A stretch of DNA of 64,000 nucleotides from a virus. Within the stretch, counting starts at the first letter, position 1, and each line of letters opens with the position of its first letter. This document shows, piece by piece, positions 1 to 8,609 of the stretch. Made by a program: the position numbers and the translations under genes. The notes below the pieces were generated by a model. That model had not been told where the DNA came from and did no database searches. It saw only the letters and a list, made by a program, of their open reading frames with translations. The stretch is taken from positions 1 to 64,000 of the IMG/VR virus record IMGVR_UViG_3300037485_001979; one strand, given 5' to 3'.

Positions 1-445
1 ACCCAGAGTGTTTACCACTGGGGGTGTGCGATGACCCAGAATGTAGATGTGATGACCCAGAGTGTTTACCACTGGGTAAGTGGGATGACCCACTGGGTAA
101 GTGGGATGATCCACTGGGTAAGTGGGATGACCCACTGGGTAAGTGGGATGACCCACTGGGTAAGTGGGATGACCCACTGGGTAAGTGGGATGACCCACTG
201 GGTAAGTGGGATGACCCACTGGGTAAGTGGGATGACCCACTGGGTAAGTGGGATGATCCACTGGGTAAGTGGGATGACCCACTGGGTAAGTGGGATGACC
301 CACTGGGTAAGTGGGATGACCCACTGGGTAAGTGGGATGATCCACTGGGTAAGTGGGATGATCCACTGGGTAAGTGGGATGACCCACTGGGTAAGTGGGA
401 TGATCCAGATGGTTGCTGGGATGACCCAGATGGTTGCTGGGATGA
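1..445 (-). repeat. 21-bp tandem repeat array
   Basis: About 16 near-perfect 21-bp units plus two variants (at about 405-443) and degenerate copies at the edge. They encode the heptapeptides GSSHLPS and GSSQQPS in the fibre frame. Because 21 is divisible by three, the array leaves long spurious frames open on both strands. Confidence 0.92.
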
Positions 446-2737
446 CCCACTGACAAGTCCCGATCCCGATCCCGATCCTGATCCTGATCCCGATCCCGAT
501 CCCGATCCTGATCCTGATCCCGATCCCGATCCTGATCCTGATCCCGATCCCGATCCTGATCCTGATCCTGATCCCGATCCCGATCCCGATCCCGATCCTG
601 ATCCCGATCCCGATCCCGATCCCGATCCCGATCCCGATCCCGATCCACTTTGAGTAGGACACTCAGTTACATCACAGTCACATTCGGGGCCAGCTCCGCA
701 TGGAACAAGAACACCGATGCACTTGAACCCAGTTGATACGCATGCTTTGATTACGTCTGGGCACCAACCCACCCCATCAACAGTGAGTGTGTTCGTCAAA
801 CCTAGAGTGGCGTCTAGTGTGGTCGTGCAGAGATTCTCGGTGATTACTGCCTCCGGTGCTAAACTATCCCCTCCATCCTTTGGATCCCCTGTACCAAGGA
901 TTCCATCACATATGCAATCACTCTTGCAGTGTTGATGTGGTGCGCACTCTGGTTTGCCTACGGCGTCCCCGAGATCGCCACGTGGACCCGTGGGTCCAGT
1001 GATGCCATCAGGGCCTACTAATTCGGCTGCAGCTGGACCAACGGGTCCAGTGGGTCCCGTGTCGCCAGCGGGGCCCATTAATCCAGGGACACCATCGAAA
1101 CCCTGTATGCCGCGTGGTCCTGTTTGGGTCCCGTCAGGACCAGTGAGTCCACGTGGGCCCACGTCTCCGACTTCCCCTTTTGGACCCGGGATTCCCTGTG
1201 GACCCGTGCTACCGTCTGGGGGGCCATCATAATCGTTACCACGTGGGCCAATTGGACCCGTGATACCACGTGGGCCAGTCACTGAAACCCCTACGTCTCC
1301 CCTCTCACCCCTATCACCTTGTTCACCGGTGGCACCGGGTGGGCCTGTTGGTCCAGGTAACCCCCTCGGTCCTTTTATTACTTTTCCCATGGGTCCGCGG
1401 GCTCCACGTGGACCCTGAATACCGGCGGGCCCCTGGGGTCCCTGGGGGCCCGGACCACCGGGGTTTCCTGGTGCCCCATCTGCACCAGGGGCACCCTGTG
1501 GACCCTTATCGCCCTGAGGTCCTTGTGGACCCGGGTTTACCTGTGGAGGCCCCTTGAGGCCTTGTAAACCCTGGGGCCCAGTGGGACCGACACCAGTTAT
1601 ACCTTGCGGTCCCTGGGGTCCCTGCTGCCCTGGGGGCCCCTGCGGACCCACTGGACCCTCGAGTCCAGTGTTTCCTGGAACACCCTGCTCGCCCTGGGGC
1701 CCCACGGCGCCGTCGATGCCACGCGGGCCCGTGTAACCCTGTGCCCCCTGGAGACCCTGGGGCCCCTGGGGGCCTTGGTCGCCTTGTCGTGCAGTCAGAC
1801 CTGAACCAGTGGGCCCCTGCGGTCCCGTGATACCCTGGGGTCCCCGGGGTCCCGTGGCACCGGCAACACCAGTCAAACCCTGTGGCCCCGTGAGTCCCTG
1901 GGGCCCAGTGGGACCCTGTAAACCCTGATAACCCATGGGACCCTTGGGACCCAGGGGTCCCATGATCGGCGATGTGTCTCCAATAGGCCCCTGGACCCCC
2001 TCAGGGCCTACTTCACCGATGTCACCTCGTGGTCCCTGTGGCCCCGTGGACCCCGGCGTTCCTGGTCCGGTGTCACCACGGGGCCCCGTGGGACCAAGAG
2101 GTCCCTGTGGCCCCGTGGCGCCAACAAGAATCGGAGACCAGTCCGATAACTGTCCCGTTGGGGTCACCGTACAAATATGTAGAGTGTTGTCGTCTACCCT
2201 TAACCAGCGATCTCCAAAAGAATATGGAAGATCCACAATATCTTCAGCCGGTGCTATGAAATCCTTTATACTCCGGCTTGGCCCAGTTTTCCCACTACCA
2301 TGTGTTAGCACGGCAGCATTAAACTTGCTGCCATCCCACCTCGTAAATATATCCCCTGGGGTGTCTAGGTAGATGTATCCACGTTCACGTAACCCCAGGG
2401 TCAACTCGGCACGCTGCTCCGGAGTCATTTCATGAATCCGGAGTTCCTGGATGTGTTCAGCTGTAATCGTGGACCACAGCTTGGTACCGATGTCCCATGC
2501 CCTCGGCGTCGTGCCCCCGAACCCACGACCATTCTGCGGCAGGAGTTCAACGAAGAGGAGCCCTGCACCAACGTTCTTGTTTGACAGCCGGATGAGTTCG
2601 ACCCCGGTGGAACGTGACCCCAGGGCAACAATAATTGGTGTCGCTATCTTGGAGGCGTCGCTGACTTCGATCACGGTTCCCGAGACCCCCAGCGGGGCCG
2701 TAAGCGTGACAACGGCGTTGTTCTGGATCGGTAGCAC
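1..2737 (-). CDS. collagen-like repeat fibre protein, C-terminus cut by window edge
   Basis: This long open frame runs off the left edge without a stop. I place the start at a GTG (2737-2735), preceded by AGGGG at a good distance and lying just past the stop of the upstream gene; no suitable ATG lies near the upstream gene's stop. Order from the N-terminus: a globular head of about 200 residues (beginning VLPIQNNAVV), about 390 residues of Gly-X-Y collagen triplets (for example GPQGPLGPTGPRGD), a Cys-rich segment of about 100 residues (CAPHQHCKSDCICDG, CDCDVTECPTQ), a run of about 31 Gly-Ser dipeptides, then heptapeptide repeats GSSHLPS or GSSQQPS to the edge. Collagen-like triplets are common in phage fibres and probably form a trimeric stalk. 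The Cys-rich and Ser/His-rich end is unusual. Role as tail or head fibre is inferred from composition and its tail-like neighbours. Confidence 0.82.
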   Translation of the reverse strand, partial: MLPIQNNAVVTLTAPLGVSGTVIEVSDASKIATPIIVALGSRSTGVELIRLSNKNVGAGLLFVELLPQNGRGFGGTTPRAWDIGTKLWSTITAEHIQELRIHEMTPEQRAELTLGLRERGYIYLDTPGDIFTRWDGSKFNAAVLTHGSGKTGPSRSIKDFIAPAEDIVDLPYSFGDRWLRVDDNTLHICTVTPTGQLSDWSPILVGATGPQGPLGPTGPRGDTGPGTPGSTGPQGPRGDIGEVGPEGVQGPIGDTSPIMGPLGPKGPMGYQGLQGPTGPQGLTGPQGLTGVAGATGPRGPQGITGPQGPTGSGLTARQGDQGPQGPQGLQGAQGYTGPRGIDGAVGPQGEQGVPGNTGLEGPVGPQGPPGQQGPQGPQGITGVGPTGPQGLQGLKGPPQVNPGPQGPQGDKGPQGAPGADGAPGNPGGPGPQGPQGPAGIQGPRGARGPMGKVIKGPRGLPGPTGPPGATGEQGDRGERGDVGVSVTGPRGITGPIGPRGNDYDGPPDGSTGPQGIPGPKGEVGDVGPRGLTGPDGTQTGPRGIQGFDGVPGLMGPAGDTGPTGPVGPAAAELVGPDGITGPTGPRGDLGDAVGKPECAPHQHCKSDCICDGILGTGDPKDGGDSLAPEAVITENLCTTTLDATLGLTNTLTVDGVGWCPDVIKACVSTGFKCIGVLVPCGAGPECDCDVTECPTQSGSGSGSGSGSGSGSGSGSGSGSGSGSGSGSGSGSGSGSGSGSGSGSGSGSGSGSGSGSGSGSGLVSGSSQQPSGSSQQPSGSSHLPSGSSHLPSGSSHLPSGSSHLPSGSSHLPSGSSHLPSGSSHLPSGSSHLPSGSSHLPSGSSHLPSGSSHLPSGSSHLPSGSSHLPSGSSHLPSGSSHLPSGSSHLPSGKHSGSSHLHSGSSHTPSGKHSG
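458..648 (-). repeat. 6-bp tandem repeat array (Gly-Ser dipeptides)
   Basis: About 31 units of CGATCC or TGATCC (GGATCG/GGATCA on the coding strand), encoding alternating Gly and Ser. The only unit variation is the silent C/T difference. The array joins the Cys-rich segment to the heptapeptide repeats and is likely prone to slippage. Confidence 0.92.
950..2131 (-). repeat. collagen-like Gly-X-Y coding region
   Basis: About 390 codons of near-continuous Gly-X-Y triplets, rich in GPQ, GPT, GPR and GDT, within the fibre gene. The GGNCCN codon pairs read as Gly-Pro on both strands, which explains the collagen-like plus-strand frames; those are not separate genes. Confidence 0.9.
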
Positions 2738-2748
2738 TGGAGCCCCTG

Positions 2749-3069
2749 TTAGATCGTAGTGGCCACGAGAGCCTTGGTCTTCCTGACTTCATCGACATAT
2801 CCGCGTAACACGACTTTATTGCGGTAGACATCCCCCGTGGACAGGACTCGGAATCTCACGATGGCCTGGGTGAACCCGATGATGGGGTCGACCACATTGG
2901 CCAAGGAGAACGTGTAGAGCCCGGGGTCCAGCAGACACTCCTGCGCCATGTTATCGGAGAGCGCAAGGAGTGTCATGGTTTCCATATTCAGGATCTGGAC
3001 CTCGACGGCACCGAGCCCCGGCTGGAACTCGGCACCAACAATCACAGTCTCATGGCCGTCATATCTCAT
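2749..3069 (-). CDS. small beta-rich structural protein, function unknown
   Basis: A 106-residue protein beginning MRYDGHETVIVG, with AAGGA spaced well before the ATG. The sequence alternates hydrophobic and polar residues (VRFRVLSTGDVYRNKVVL), as in a compact beta fold. It has no Cys, signal peptide or membrane segment. It lies 9 bases after the 903-residue gene and just before the collagen-like fibre, so it may be a small tail, baseplate or fibre-attachment protein. I do not recognise a family. The reading frame is secure because of the ribosome binding site, tight spacing and normal composition. Confidence 0.75.
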   Translation of the reverse strand: MRYDGHETVIVGAEFQPGLGAVEVQILNMETMTLLALSDNMAQECLLDPGLYTFSLANVVDPIIGFTQAIVRFRVLSTGDVYRNKVVLRGYVDEVRKTKALVATTI

Positions 3070-3078
3070 AGTGTTTCC

Positions 3079-5790
3079 TTAGTCCCATTCGAGGCGACGT
3101 GCGCCCAGAGTTGATAAACCACCGCCACTGACGTTGACGACAAGGGCGAGGCGAGACGTCGCCTGAGCCGGAGCGTTGCCTCCAGGAGAGGTGTCCACGT
3201 CGACCACGGTCAGGGCGACCACGGCGTTGCGCCCATTGTCGGCCTGGGGGTATGTATGCGAGAACGTGGGTCCAGTTCCCGAGTTATCAAATCTGGCCAG
3301 ATTCCACCACGTCGGGAACGCGGGGTCATTGACACCTAGAGGTGGCAGTGCTGTCATCGATGACCGGATCTCCCAGGCATACGATGCAATCGCGGCAGGG
3401 GTACCCCCCGATTCGATTTCGTAGTCGTTGGCGGTACGGAAGTGCTGAACCCCGGCACCATAGGTGATATTGGCACCGATAACTGAGGTATCCAACCAGA
3501 CCTTGGTGGGGTTCGTGGTATCGATGTCCACGATGGGGATGACTTTGGTGATCGCCCCGGCGAGATCAGTGAGGACGAGAACCGCGTGCCCCCCGGTGCG
3601 GAGACCACCATTGATGAGGTTGGGATCCGTGAATGCGATTGAGGGGTGCCCGGCCAAAATTGTGCCCGCTGCGGCGAGGACTGGATCGGTGCCCAGGGGA
3701 TCCCCTTGCACCCAGACGACATCGGTGCCGTAGGAACGTCGACCATCGAAGACGTATGTTTTCGCGCTGCCAGGTACGGATGCAGGTGAGGGAATGATTG
3801 CTGCGGGGTTCAGGTTGTCCACCGCGCCGGTCTGCGAGTAGACCACTGGAGTAGCCCCAAACAGTTTCCAGGGCTGGCCAATCGTATTTGACCACCCCGT
3901 GGTGGACTTCACGGTAGCCCTGACATCCAGGGAGTCGTTGACCCGTTGTGGCAGCTTCAGAGGTTTTGATGGGAACCCGATAGCGATGGTGTCCGAGGGC
4001 TGGACAAGGCCAGGCAGCGGGGAACCCACAACTAAAACAATCTGGTCATCACTAGGCACACTTGCGATGGGGTACCATCCGCGCATGCCACCGTTGACGA
4101 CGACGAAGAAAGATCCCGGCCAGGCGTGTAAACCGATACCAGGGGAATTGATGGTGATCCCGGGGCCAACTGCGCTACCCCCGAGCTGAGTGTAATCCAG
4201 TCCCACACCTTCCCAGCCAAAACCACCCGCATTGATCTCCCACTCCCAGCTCGTGTGGTTGCCACCCCCGGGTTCGTTGGAGATAAAGAACCAGTCGGCT
4301 GACGTGTAGACCTGGGTTGAACCCGTCACCGCGATAACAATGGAATCCACTGACGCCGAGGCCACAATGGGGTAACTGTGAAGAATTGGAGCCGCGAGAC
4401 CGCCACCAGCAGGGGTCTGCGTGACCACGTTGAGGAACCCTCTGATCTCCCCTGCGGCGAGATCTCCGGCCTGGATACCGCGACCAATGTTGGTCACGTT
4501 AATCGTGAGGTTTCCGCCTATGGCGGCGTTGAGATCCACGTTACCCGTGAATCTCGAGTAGATCTGCCCAGACGACCAGGGGTCATTGCGTACCGCGACT
4601 CTACCAGTGCCGTTAAGGGCGACCACGGAGCCCGCGGGGGCGTCCTGATAGCGTGCGGCGACGACAAGAGTGTTGTCGGCACCGGAGAGCACAGGGGACA
4701 CCATGGCGACGTCACGAATCGTGTTGGGGGCTGAGGACGAGAACACTGGGGAACCCGAACTCGCGACGAGATCGTTCCAGGAAGCCCACTCACGTGCAGC
4801 GAAACTGAAACCAGGGGCTCGATAGGTAGTCCGGAGATAGAACGTCGCCGTGGCCGTTCTTGCCGGGTTGAGTTCACCAAGCGCACCGACACCGGCGTCA
4901 TCCTTGGATGTCAGCTGCACCGGCCAGATGTCGATATGATTCCAGGTATGCGTCTGACTCGGGAAACCAGGTCCGGGGTAAACGACTTCGGTGCCCCCGA
5001 CAAGGGTTCCACCTGCACCGGGAACTAGGGTTCCAAAAGCGTTGCCGTAGCGCGATCCAATCGAGAACGCGAAACGGGTGCCGTCTACAGGGGAGCCGTC
5101 TGAATTCTGGACCCCACCACTGGGGCGGTGAGCCCCGCTGATTTGCTCGAAGAGGACCTGAGCAAACTCGGAGTAGAACTGCCCCGTGGTCCGCCCACCC
5201 GCGGTGACTCGATTCTCGTTGTCACTTGAGCTGTTTCCAAGGATCCTGGCGACTGCACGAGAGATATCAGTGGGGTTCACGGGATCGAGGCTGACCCCGG
5301 TGATGACTGCACTGGGTCCCTGGTTGAGTTGGAGATCAATGTTTCCGTTGATGTCGCCGACACCACCGCCGTCTGGGGTAGCGTTCCAGGCATCTCCAGT
5401 CAGCGTGAATAGAACACTGGCGAACTGGTCAGCGGTGGCATAGTTGGCTATCGCTGACGCCCCATTGTCATATTTGAAGCCGAGGAGATGGTCGCCACCG
5501 CTGCCGTCTGTCGGCGACTGGTTCTCGTATGCAGAACCCGGGGGATCCACCGGGGTGACATCGCTCTTTCTCCAGAAGAGCACCACGAGTTTATCACCGT
5601 TCTGGCAAACCCAGTTGGTGCCCATGAAATTGTCTTCACTGATCGCGACTTGATAGATGCCTGCGTTATCGGTGAGGCGGACCACACGCCGCCACCGTGT
5701 TACAGTACCTGGGCGCGAGTAAATCGCGGTGTAGTAAACACCAGGAGTGTTGACCCCTGCAACCTTGACGAAACCTTGGGCGGTGGACAT
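3079..5790 (-). CDS. large tail/fibre-like structural protein with PKD-like C-terminal segment
   Basis: A 903-residue protein starting MSTAQGFVKVAGVNTPGVYY, with AGGAG before the ATG. It is rich in Gly, Ala, Thr, Val and Asp and has no membrane segment, consistent with an extended multi-domain beta protein. Near the C-terminus, SYAWEIRSS, followed about 25 residues later by FSHTYPQADNG and VALTVVDVD, resembles the strand pattern of PKD/Ig-like domains (Y-W ... H-T-Y ... V-x-L-T-V-x-D). Such domains are frequent in phage fibres and adhesins. It stands alone between a membrane/coiled-coil gene and the small protein preceding the collagen-like fibre. Structural role is inferred; the specific part (baseplate, fibre or tail surface) cannot be named. 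Confidence 0.7.
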   Translation of the reverse strand: MSTAQGFVKVAGVNTPGVYYTAIYSRPGTVTRWRRVVRLTDNAGIYQVAISEDNFMGTNWVCQNGDKLVVLFWRKSDVTPVDPPGSAYENQSPTDGSGGDHLLGFKYDNGASAIANYATADQFASVLFTLTGDAWNATPDGGGVGDINGNIDLQLNQGPSAVITGVSLDPVNPTDISRAVARILGNSSSDNENRVTAGGRTTGQFYSEFAQVLFEQISGAHRPSGGVQNSDGSPVDGTRFAFSIGSRYGNAFGTLVPGAGGTLVGGTEVVYPGPGFPSQTHTWNHIDIWPVQLTSKDDAGVGALGELNPARTATATFYLRTTYRAPGFSFAAREWASWNDLVASSGSPVFSSSAPNTIRDVAMVSPVLSGADNTLVVAARYQDAPAGSVVALNGTGRVAVRNDPWSSGQIYSRFTGNVDLNAAIGGNLTINVTNIGRGIQAGDLAAGEIRGFLNVVTQTPAGGGLAAPILHSYPIVASASVDSIVIAVTGSTQVYTSADWFFISNEPGGGNHTSWEWEINAGGFGWEGVGLDYTQLGGSAVGPGITINSPGIGLHAWPGSFFVVVNGGMRGWYPIASVPSDDQIVLVVGSPLPGLVQPSDTIAIGFPSKPLKLPQRVNDSLDVRATVKSTTGWSNTIGQPWKLFGATPVVYSQTGAVDNLNPAAIIPSPASVPGSAKTYVFDGRRSYGTDVVWVQGDPLGTDPVLAAAGTILAGHPSIAFTDPNLINGGLRTGGHAVLVLTDLAGAITKVIPIVDIDTTNPTKVWLDTSVIGANITYGAGVQHFRTANDYEIESGGTPAAIASYAWEIRSSMTALPPLGVNDPAFPTWWNLARFDNSGTGPTFSHTYPQADNGRNAVVALTVVDVDTSPGGNAPAQATSRLALVVNVSGGGLSTLGARRLEWD

Positions 5791-5849
5791 TCGTGATCTC
5801 CTGTAGTCTGGATACTAAGCCAGTGTCTGTCGGGGAGAAGCCTGTGCTC

Positions 5850-6887
5850 TCACGCCGCATTGGGACCGGGGAGGTCGTCAGCATTCTGCCGATTCGTGCG
5901 TTTCGTGGCCTTCGAGCCCTCGTCATGGTAGATACCGTTGGTTCGATTCTTGGTCTCATTCAGCCCAGTGTTTAGGCAGTTCTCGACACGAATCTTAGTG
6001 GAGGCCACACGTCGCCCCACGGCTTCATCGGTGTGATCCGTGCTCTCGGAAGCCGACACTAACATTTCGCGGATGAGTGCCCAGATGAGATCAACTGTTA
6101 GGTAGGATCCATCGGGATGACTCGGAAAAAATAGCTTGTGGTCAATGGAGAGCTGGTAATTCGCGAGGCCGCGTTCGGCGTGGAAGAATATCGCATTGAG
6201 ATCCCTGCAGACACGATCCGTGATGAACGGTGCCTCGCGCTTCCAGTTGTTCTTCTGAATCGAGGTTGTGACTACATCGAAGACTTGGGGCTTCACGGAG
6301 CGCTCAAAGCACTCCTCGATGATGCGTATGGAGTCAGCGATGTTAATGACCCCCTTCTGGCGATCCAGGAGTTCACGTAACACGGATTGCAGACTGATGA
6401 AGGTTTGGTCTAGCCTGCGCTCCCTGGTGTTCTCGCGCTCCGTACTCGTGCGATCGTGGGCTGACAGGGCACTCGCAAAGGACTCGGCCTGGGAGGTCGT
6501 CAATGTCTCGAGTCTGGAGCCATGATCAACCATGTCCTTGCGGAGCCCGTGGATCTCTTTACCCAGCCCTTCAATGCAGGCCCCGTGGCGTTGGAGCCCA
6601 CGCATTACGAGCTCATTGGAGTCCGTTATCGCCTTGGCGATGCTCTCGTTGGATGCCGCGATGAGTTCTGCTCTACGGGTTTTCCCGTCCTGCTCGATCT
6701 CGAGCTTCTTGTTCTCAGCTGTCTTCGCATCTTTCTTGGAGCGCAGCCATAACCAGAACGCGATGACACCCAAGACCAGGACGATGATCAGGAACACGAT
6801 CCCACCTGTCTCCAAGCGGTTAGCTGCGTTCATGATACGTTCAGATGCCGCCGCGGCGTCTGCTGGATTCGTGGGTAGATCGGCCAT
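5850..6887 (-). CDS. membrane-anchored coiled-coil protein, function unknown
   Basis: A 345-residue protein. I chose the ATG at 6887 (MADLPTNPADAAAAS), preceded by GGAAA, rather than the longer frame that overlaps the upstream gene. One clear membrane helix lies at about residues 28-48 (VFLIIVLVLGVIAFWLWL), followed by a basic stop-transfer patch and then a long charged region likely to be alpha-helical and partly coiled coil (about 50-200). The C-terminal part is mixed and hydrophilic, ending with a polar tail. The topology, one N-terminal anchor and a large soluble domain, resembles phage lysis accessory proteins and also virion membrane proteins. Its position among tail genes does not decide between these. 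Confidence 0.72.
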   Translation of the reverse strand: MADLPTNPADAAAASERIMNAANRLETGGIVFLIIVLVLGVIAFWLWLRSKKDAKTAENKKLEIEQDGKTRRAELIAASNESIAKAITDSNELVMRGLQRHGACIEGLGKEIHGLRKDMVDHGSRLETLTTSQAESFASALSAHDRTSTERENTRERRLDQTFISLQSVLRELLDRQKGVINIADSIRIIEECFERSVKPQVFDVVTTSIQKNNWKREAPFITDRVCRDLNAIFFHAERGLANYQLSIDHKLFFPSHPDGSYLTVDLIWALIREMLVSASESTDHTDEAVGRRVASTKIRVENCLNTGLNETKNRTNGIYHDEGSKATKRTNRQNADDLPGPNAA

Positions 6888-6948
6888 GTTGTTTCCGTGC
6901 TGGTGGTGTCGCCACAGAATACCGGAGATCCGCGTTACGCCAATGGGC

Positions 6949-7554
6949 TCACCAAGGCGCCGGGGCCTCATCGAGACCGAGATTATTCAACCGAACCAGA
7001 ATGCGCGCCCCATCGACGAGGGCCAACGGGGTATGCGCAGTCCCCAGGGTGATTCGTACCCCACGTGGCTCCCATTTGTAGTCACCGTCGTCATCCCAGA
7101 ACAGGGGGAAGTTGGCTTGAGAGTTCAGAGGAGTCGCCCCGGGGAAGAAGTCCCAAACCGTGGCAGCCTTCTGGTCGATCATGGAGCATCGGGTCACGAT
7201 GTCGCCGGAGACCACTGCACCTAGGCCCTGGCGTTGGTTGATCTGGATAATCAGGCTGTGCACCGTGGTGACCAGACCCCAGAAGGGGTGTGGCGCCATC
7301 CGGGTCATCCAGCCACCGGGATGCCCAGATGCCGCGAGGACAACATCGGGATCCCATTCCATCTCTGCAGTGCTGAAGTCCCCATCGGTGAGGTATGGTA
7401 GCGTGACTTCAGATGTCCTGGTGACACCACCGGGTTCAATGGGAAGCCAGAGCACGTTGTCTTGACCGTCGCCACCGGGGCCAGCATCAGGGATCTGGTT
7501 TTTAGCTGCCAGCGAATGGATGAATGGACCCATGAGGCCTTGAAGAGTTGGCAT
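6949..7554 (-). CDS. tail-region structural protein with FPGATP domain
   Basis: A 201-residue protein starting MPTLQGLMGPFIHSL, preceded by GAGAGG. Its C-terminal part (WDFFPGATPLN ... WDDDGDYKWEPRGVRI ... GARILVRLN) matches the C-terminal part of the 8610-9536 product (WTYFPGATPIN ... VDDEDGDKESRGFIIEL ... GEVIIHLTPL) by eye, so the two share a domain. The N-terminal half also contains a WDPD...GHPGGW segment similar in style to WDDDS...GGDPAYPVG in that paralogue. It belongs to a run of four closely spaced structural-type genes (6949-10300). Probably a tail or baseplate component; no named family recognised. Confidence 0.72.
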   Translation of the reverse strand: MPTLQGLMGPFIHSLAAKNQIPDAGPGGDGQDNVLWLPIEPGGVTRTSEVTLPYLTDGDFSTAEMEWDPDVVLAASGHPGGWMTRMAPHPFWGLVTTVHSLIIQINQRQGLGAVVSGDIVTRCSMIDQKAATVWDFFPGATPLNSQANFPLFWDDDGDYKWEPRGVRITLGTAHTPLALVDGARILVRLNNLGLDEAPAPW

Positions 7555-7563
7555 CGTGACCTC

Positions 7564-8559
7564 TCAGACGTCGTTTTCTCGGAACAGGAATTGGTGGATG
7601 CTCAGGTAACTCGAACCCTTCCAGGTAATCGAAACCTTGACGGTGTAGTTGGTCTCGAAGATGAGATCACTGGCACCTGTCTTCACTACTTTGAAGATGC
7701 CACGGGAATCCGCACCAGAGATCCAGACTTCAGCACCTGCGCTGTGGTAGGCGCGTGTGGTCCCCAGGGAGGCCCGGGTGACGGTTACCAGGGTTGGGGC
7801 GTCCACGGTGACCACTGTCATGAGTTCATTGTCGCATGCCAGGATTCTTCCAGCGGTGAGCCCTGCGGTCGAGGGTACCGTGAGCTGAACGGCACCCGCA
7901 CTGCTGCCAAGGGGGACACTGAGGAGCTGGGAGTACACTGGGGTATCGGTGCCCACGAAGATTGGGGAGACCCCATCGACTTCGTAGAGTTCCACTGTGG
8001 CGTGGTGCAGGAACTTGTCGGTGATCGCGGCCCCATTGACCTGGAGCGAGGGGTAGAACCCGATGAGATCGTTGGCGGGGACCCCGGTATCCGTGTACTC
8101 GAACCCCAGGAGGCACATGGACACCGTACTCGAGCCCAGACGGTTGTAGATCGAGGTGAGGTCGCGGTGGTCGTCGCCAGTGATCGCGTCGATTTGATCT
8201 TCCCCACCACCAAAGACGAGTTTGTTGATGTCCCGATTATCCGCATTGGCGTCATCATAGATCTCGATGAGCAAGGCGTGTTCTTCGTAGGGCGGGAACT
8301 TGGTGGCGAAGGTGCCGGCACCATTGGCTTGCTCGTAGGCATACCCGATGTCGATGCTATAGCACCGCAAGAGGGGCTGCGGGGTGCAGGTCTCATACCC
8401 CGTGATGTCCAGGGCTTCACCGGTGAGCCCACTGGCGAGCAACTTGAGCACGCGAGCTCTCACGGTTCCCGTGGGGGCCACGGGGAGGACGCCGACGGCG
8501 ATGTGTCCGGCGTTCACGGTACCTGGGGTCGCATTGGTCACGAATGATGGATATTTCAC
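7564..8559 (-). CDS. tail/baseplate-like structural protein (GTG start)
   Basis: A 331-residue protein whose frame begins with GTG at 8559-8557 (KYPSFVTNATPG follows), supported by GGAGAG upstream. It is beta-rich and hydrophilic with no membrane segment. Around residues 240-285 it carries a module (TAGRILACDNELMTV, VTRASLGTTRAYHSAG) also present in the neighbouring 8610-9536 product (YAVIGYEAMRVTAV, VRGRLGTSAGYHPAG). This E-x-M ... R-x-x-LGT ... H-x-A-G pattern recurs in phage tail and fibre proteins. A structural role near the tail tip or baseplate fits. The exact component is unknown. Confidence 0.74.
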   Translation of the reverse strand: MKYPSFVTNATPGTVNAGHIAVGVLPVAPTGTVRARVLKLLASGLTGEALDITGYETCTPQPLLRCYSIDIGYAYEQANGAGTFATKFPPYEEHALLIEIYDDANADNRDINKLVFGGGEDQIDAITGDDHRDLTSIYNRLGSSTVSMCLLGFEYTDTGVPANDLIGFYPSLQVNGAAITDKFLHHATVELYEVDGVSPIFVGTDTPVYSQLLSVPLGSSAGAVQLTVPSTAGLTAGRILACDNELMTVVTVDAPTLVTVTRASLGTTRAYHSAGAEVWISGADSRGIFKVVKTGASDLIFETNYTVKVSITWKGSSYLSIHQFLFRENDV

Positions 8560-8609
8560 AGGTCTCTCCGATACAGGAAATCTTGGTGTTGGTCGTGAGC
8601 TGACAATGC

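Noticed and set aside
24-662. Long open frames on both strands across the 21-bp and 6-bp repeats
   Set aside because: Repeat units divisible by three keep every frame open. Only the minus-strand frame continuing from the collagen region is coherent over its whole length.
954-2372. Collagen-like plus-strand frames (Gly-Pro-rich)
   Set aside because: GGNCCN codon pairs read as Gly-Pro in both directions. These are mirror images of the minus-strand fibre gene, broken into pieces by stops.
5850-6971. Longer start at 6971 for the membrane/coiled-coil gene
   Set aside because: The extra 28 residues overlap the upstream gene, look non-coding in composition (WRHHQHGNN) and lack a ribosome binding site. 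ATG 6887 has one.
7462-8547. 361-codon plus-strand frame
   Set aside because: It is a shadow of the minus-strand structural gene caused by GC-rich codon bias; it crosses a gene junction.
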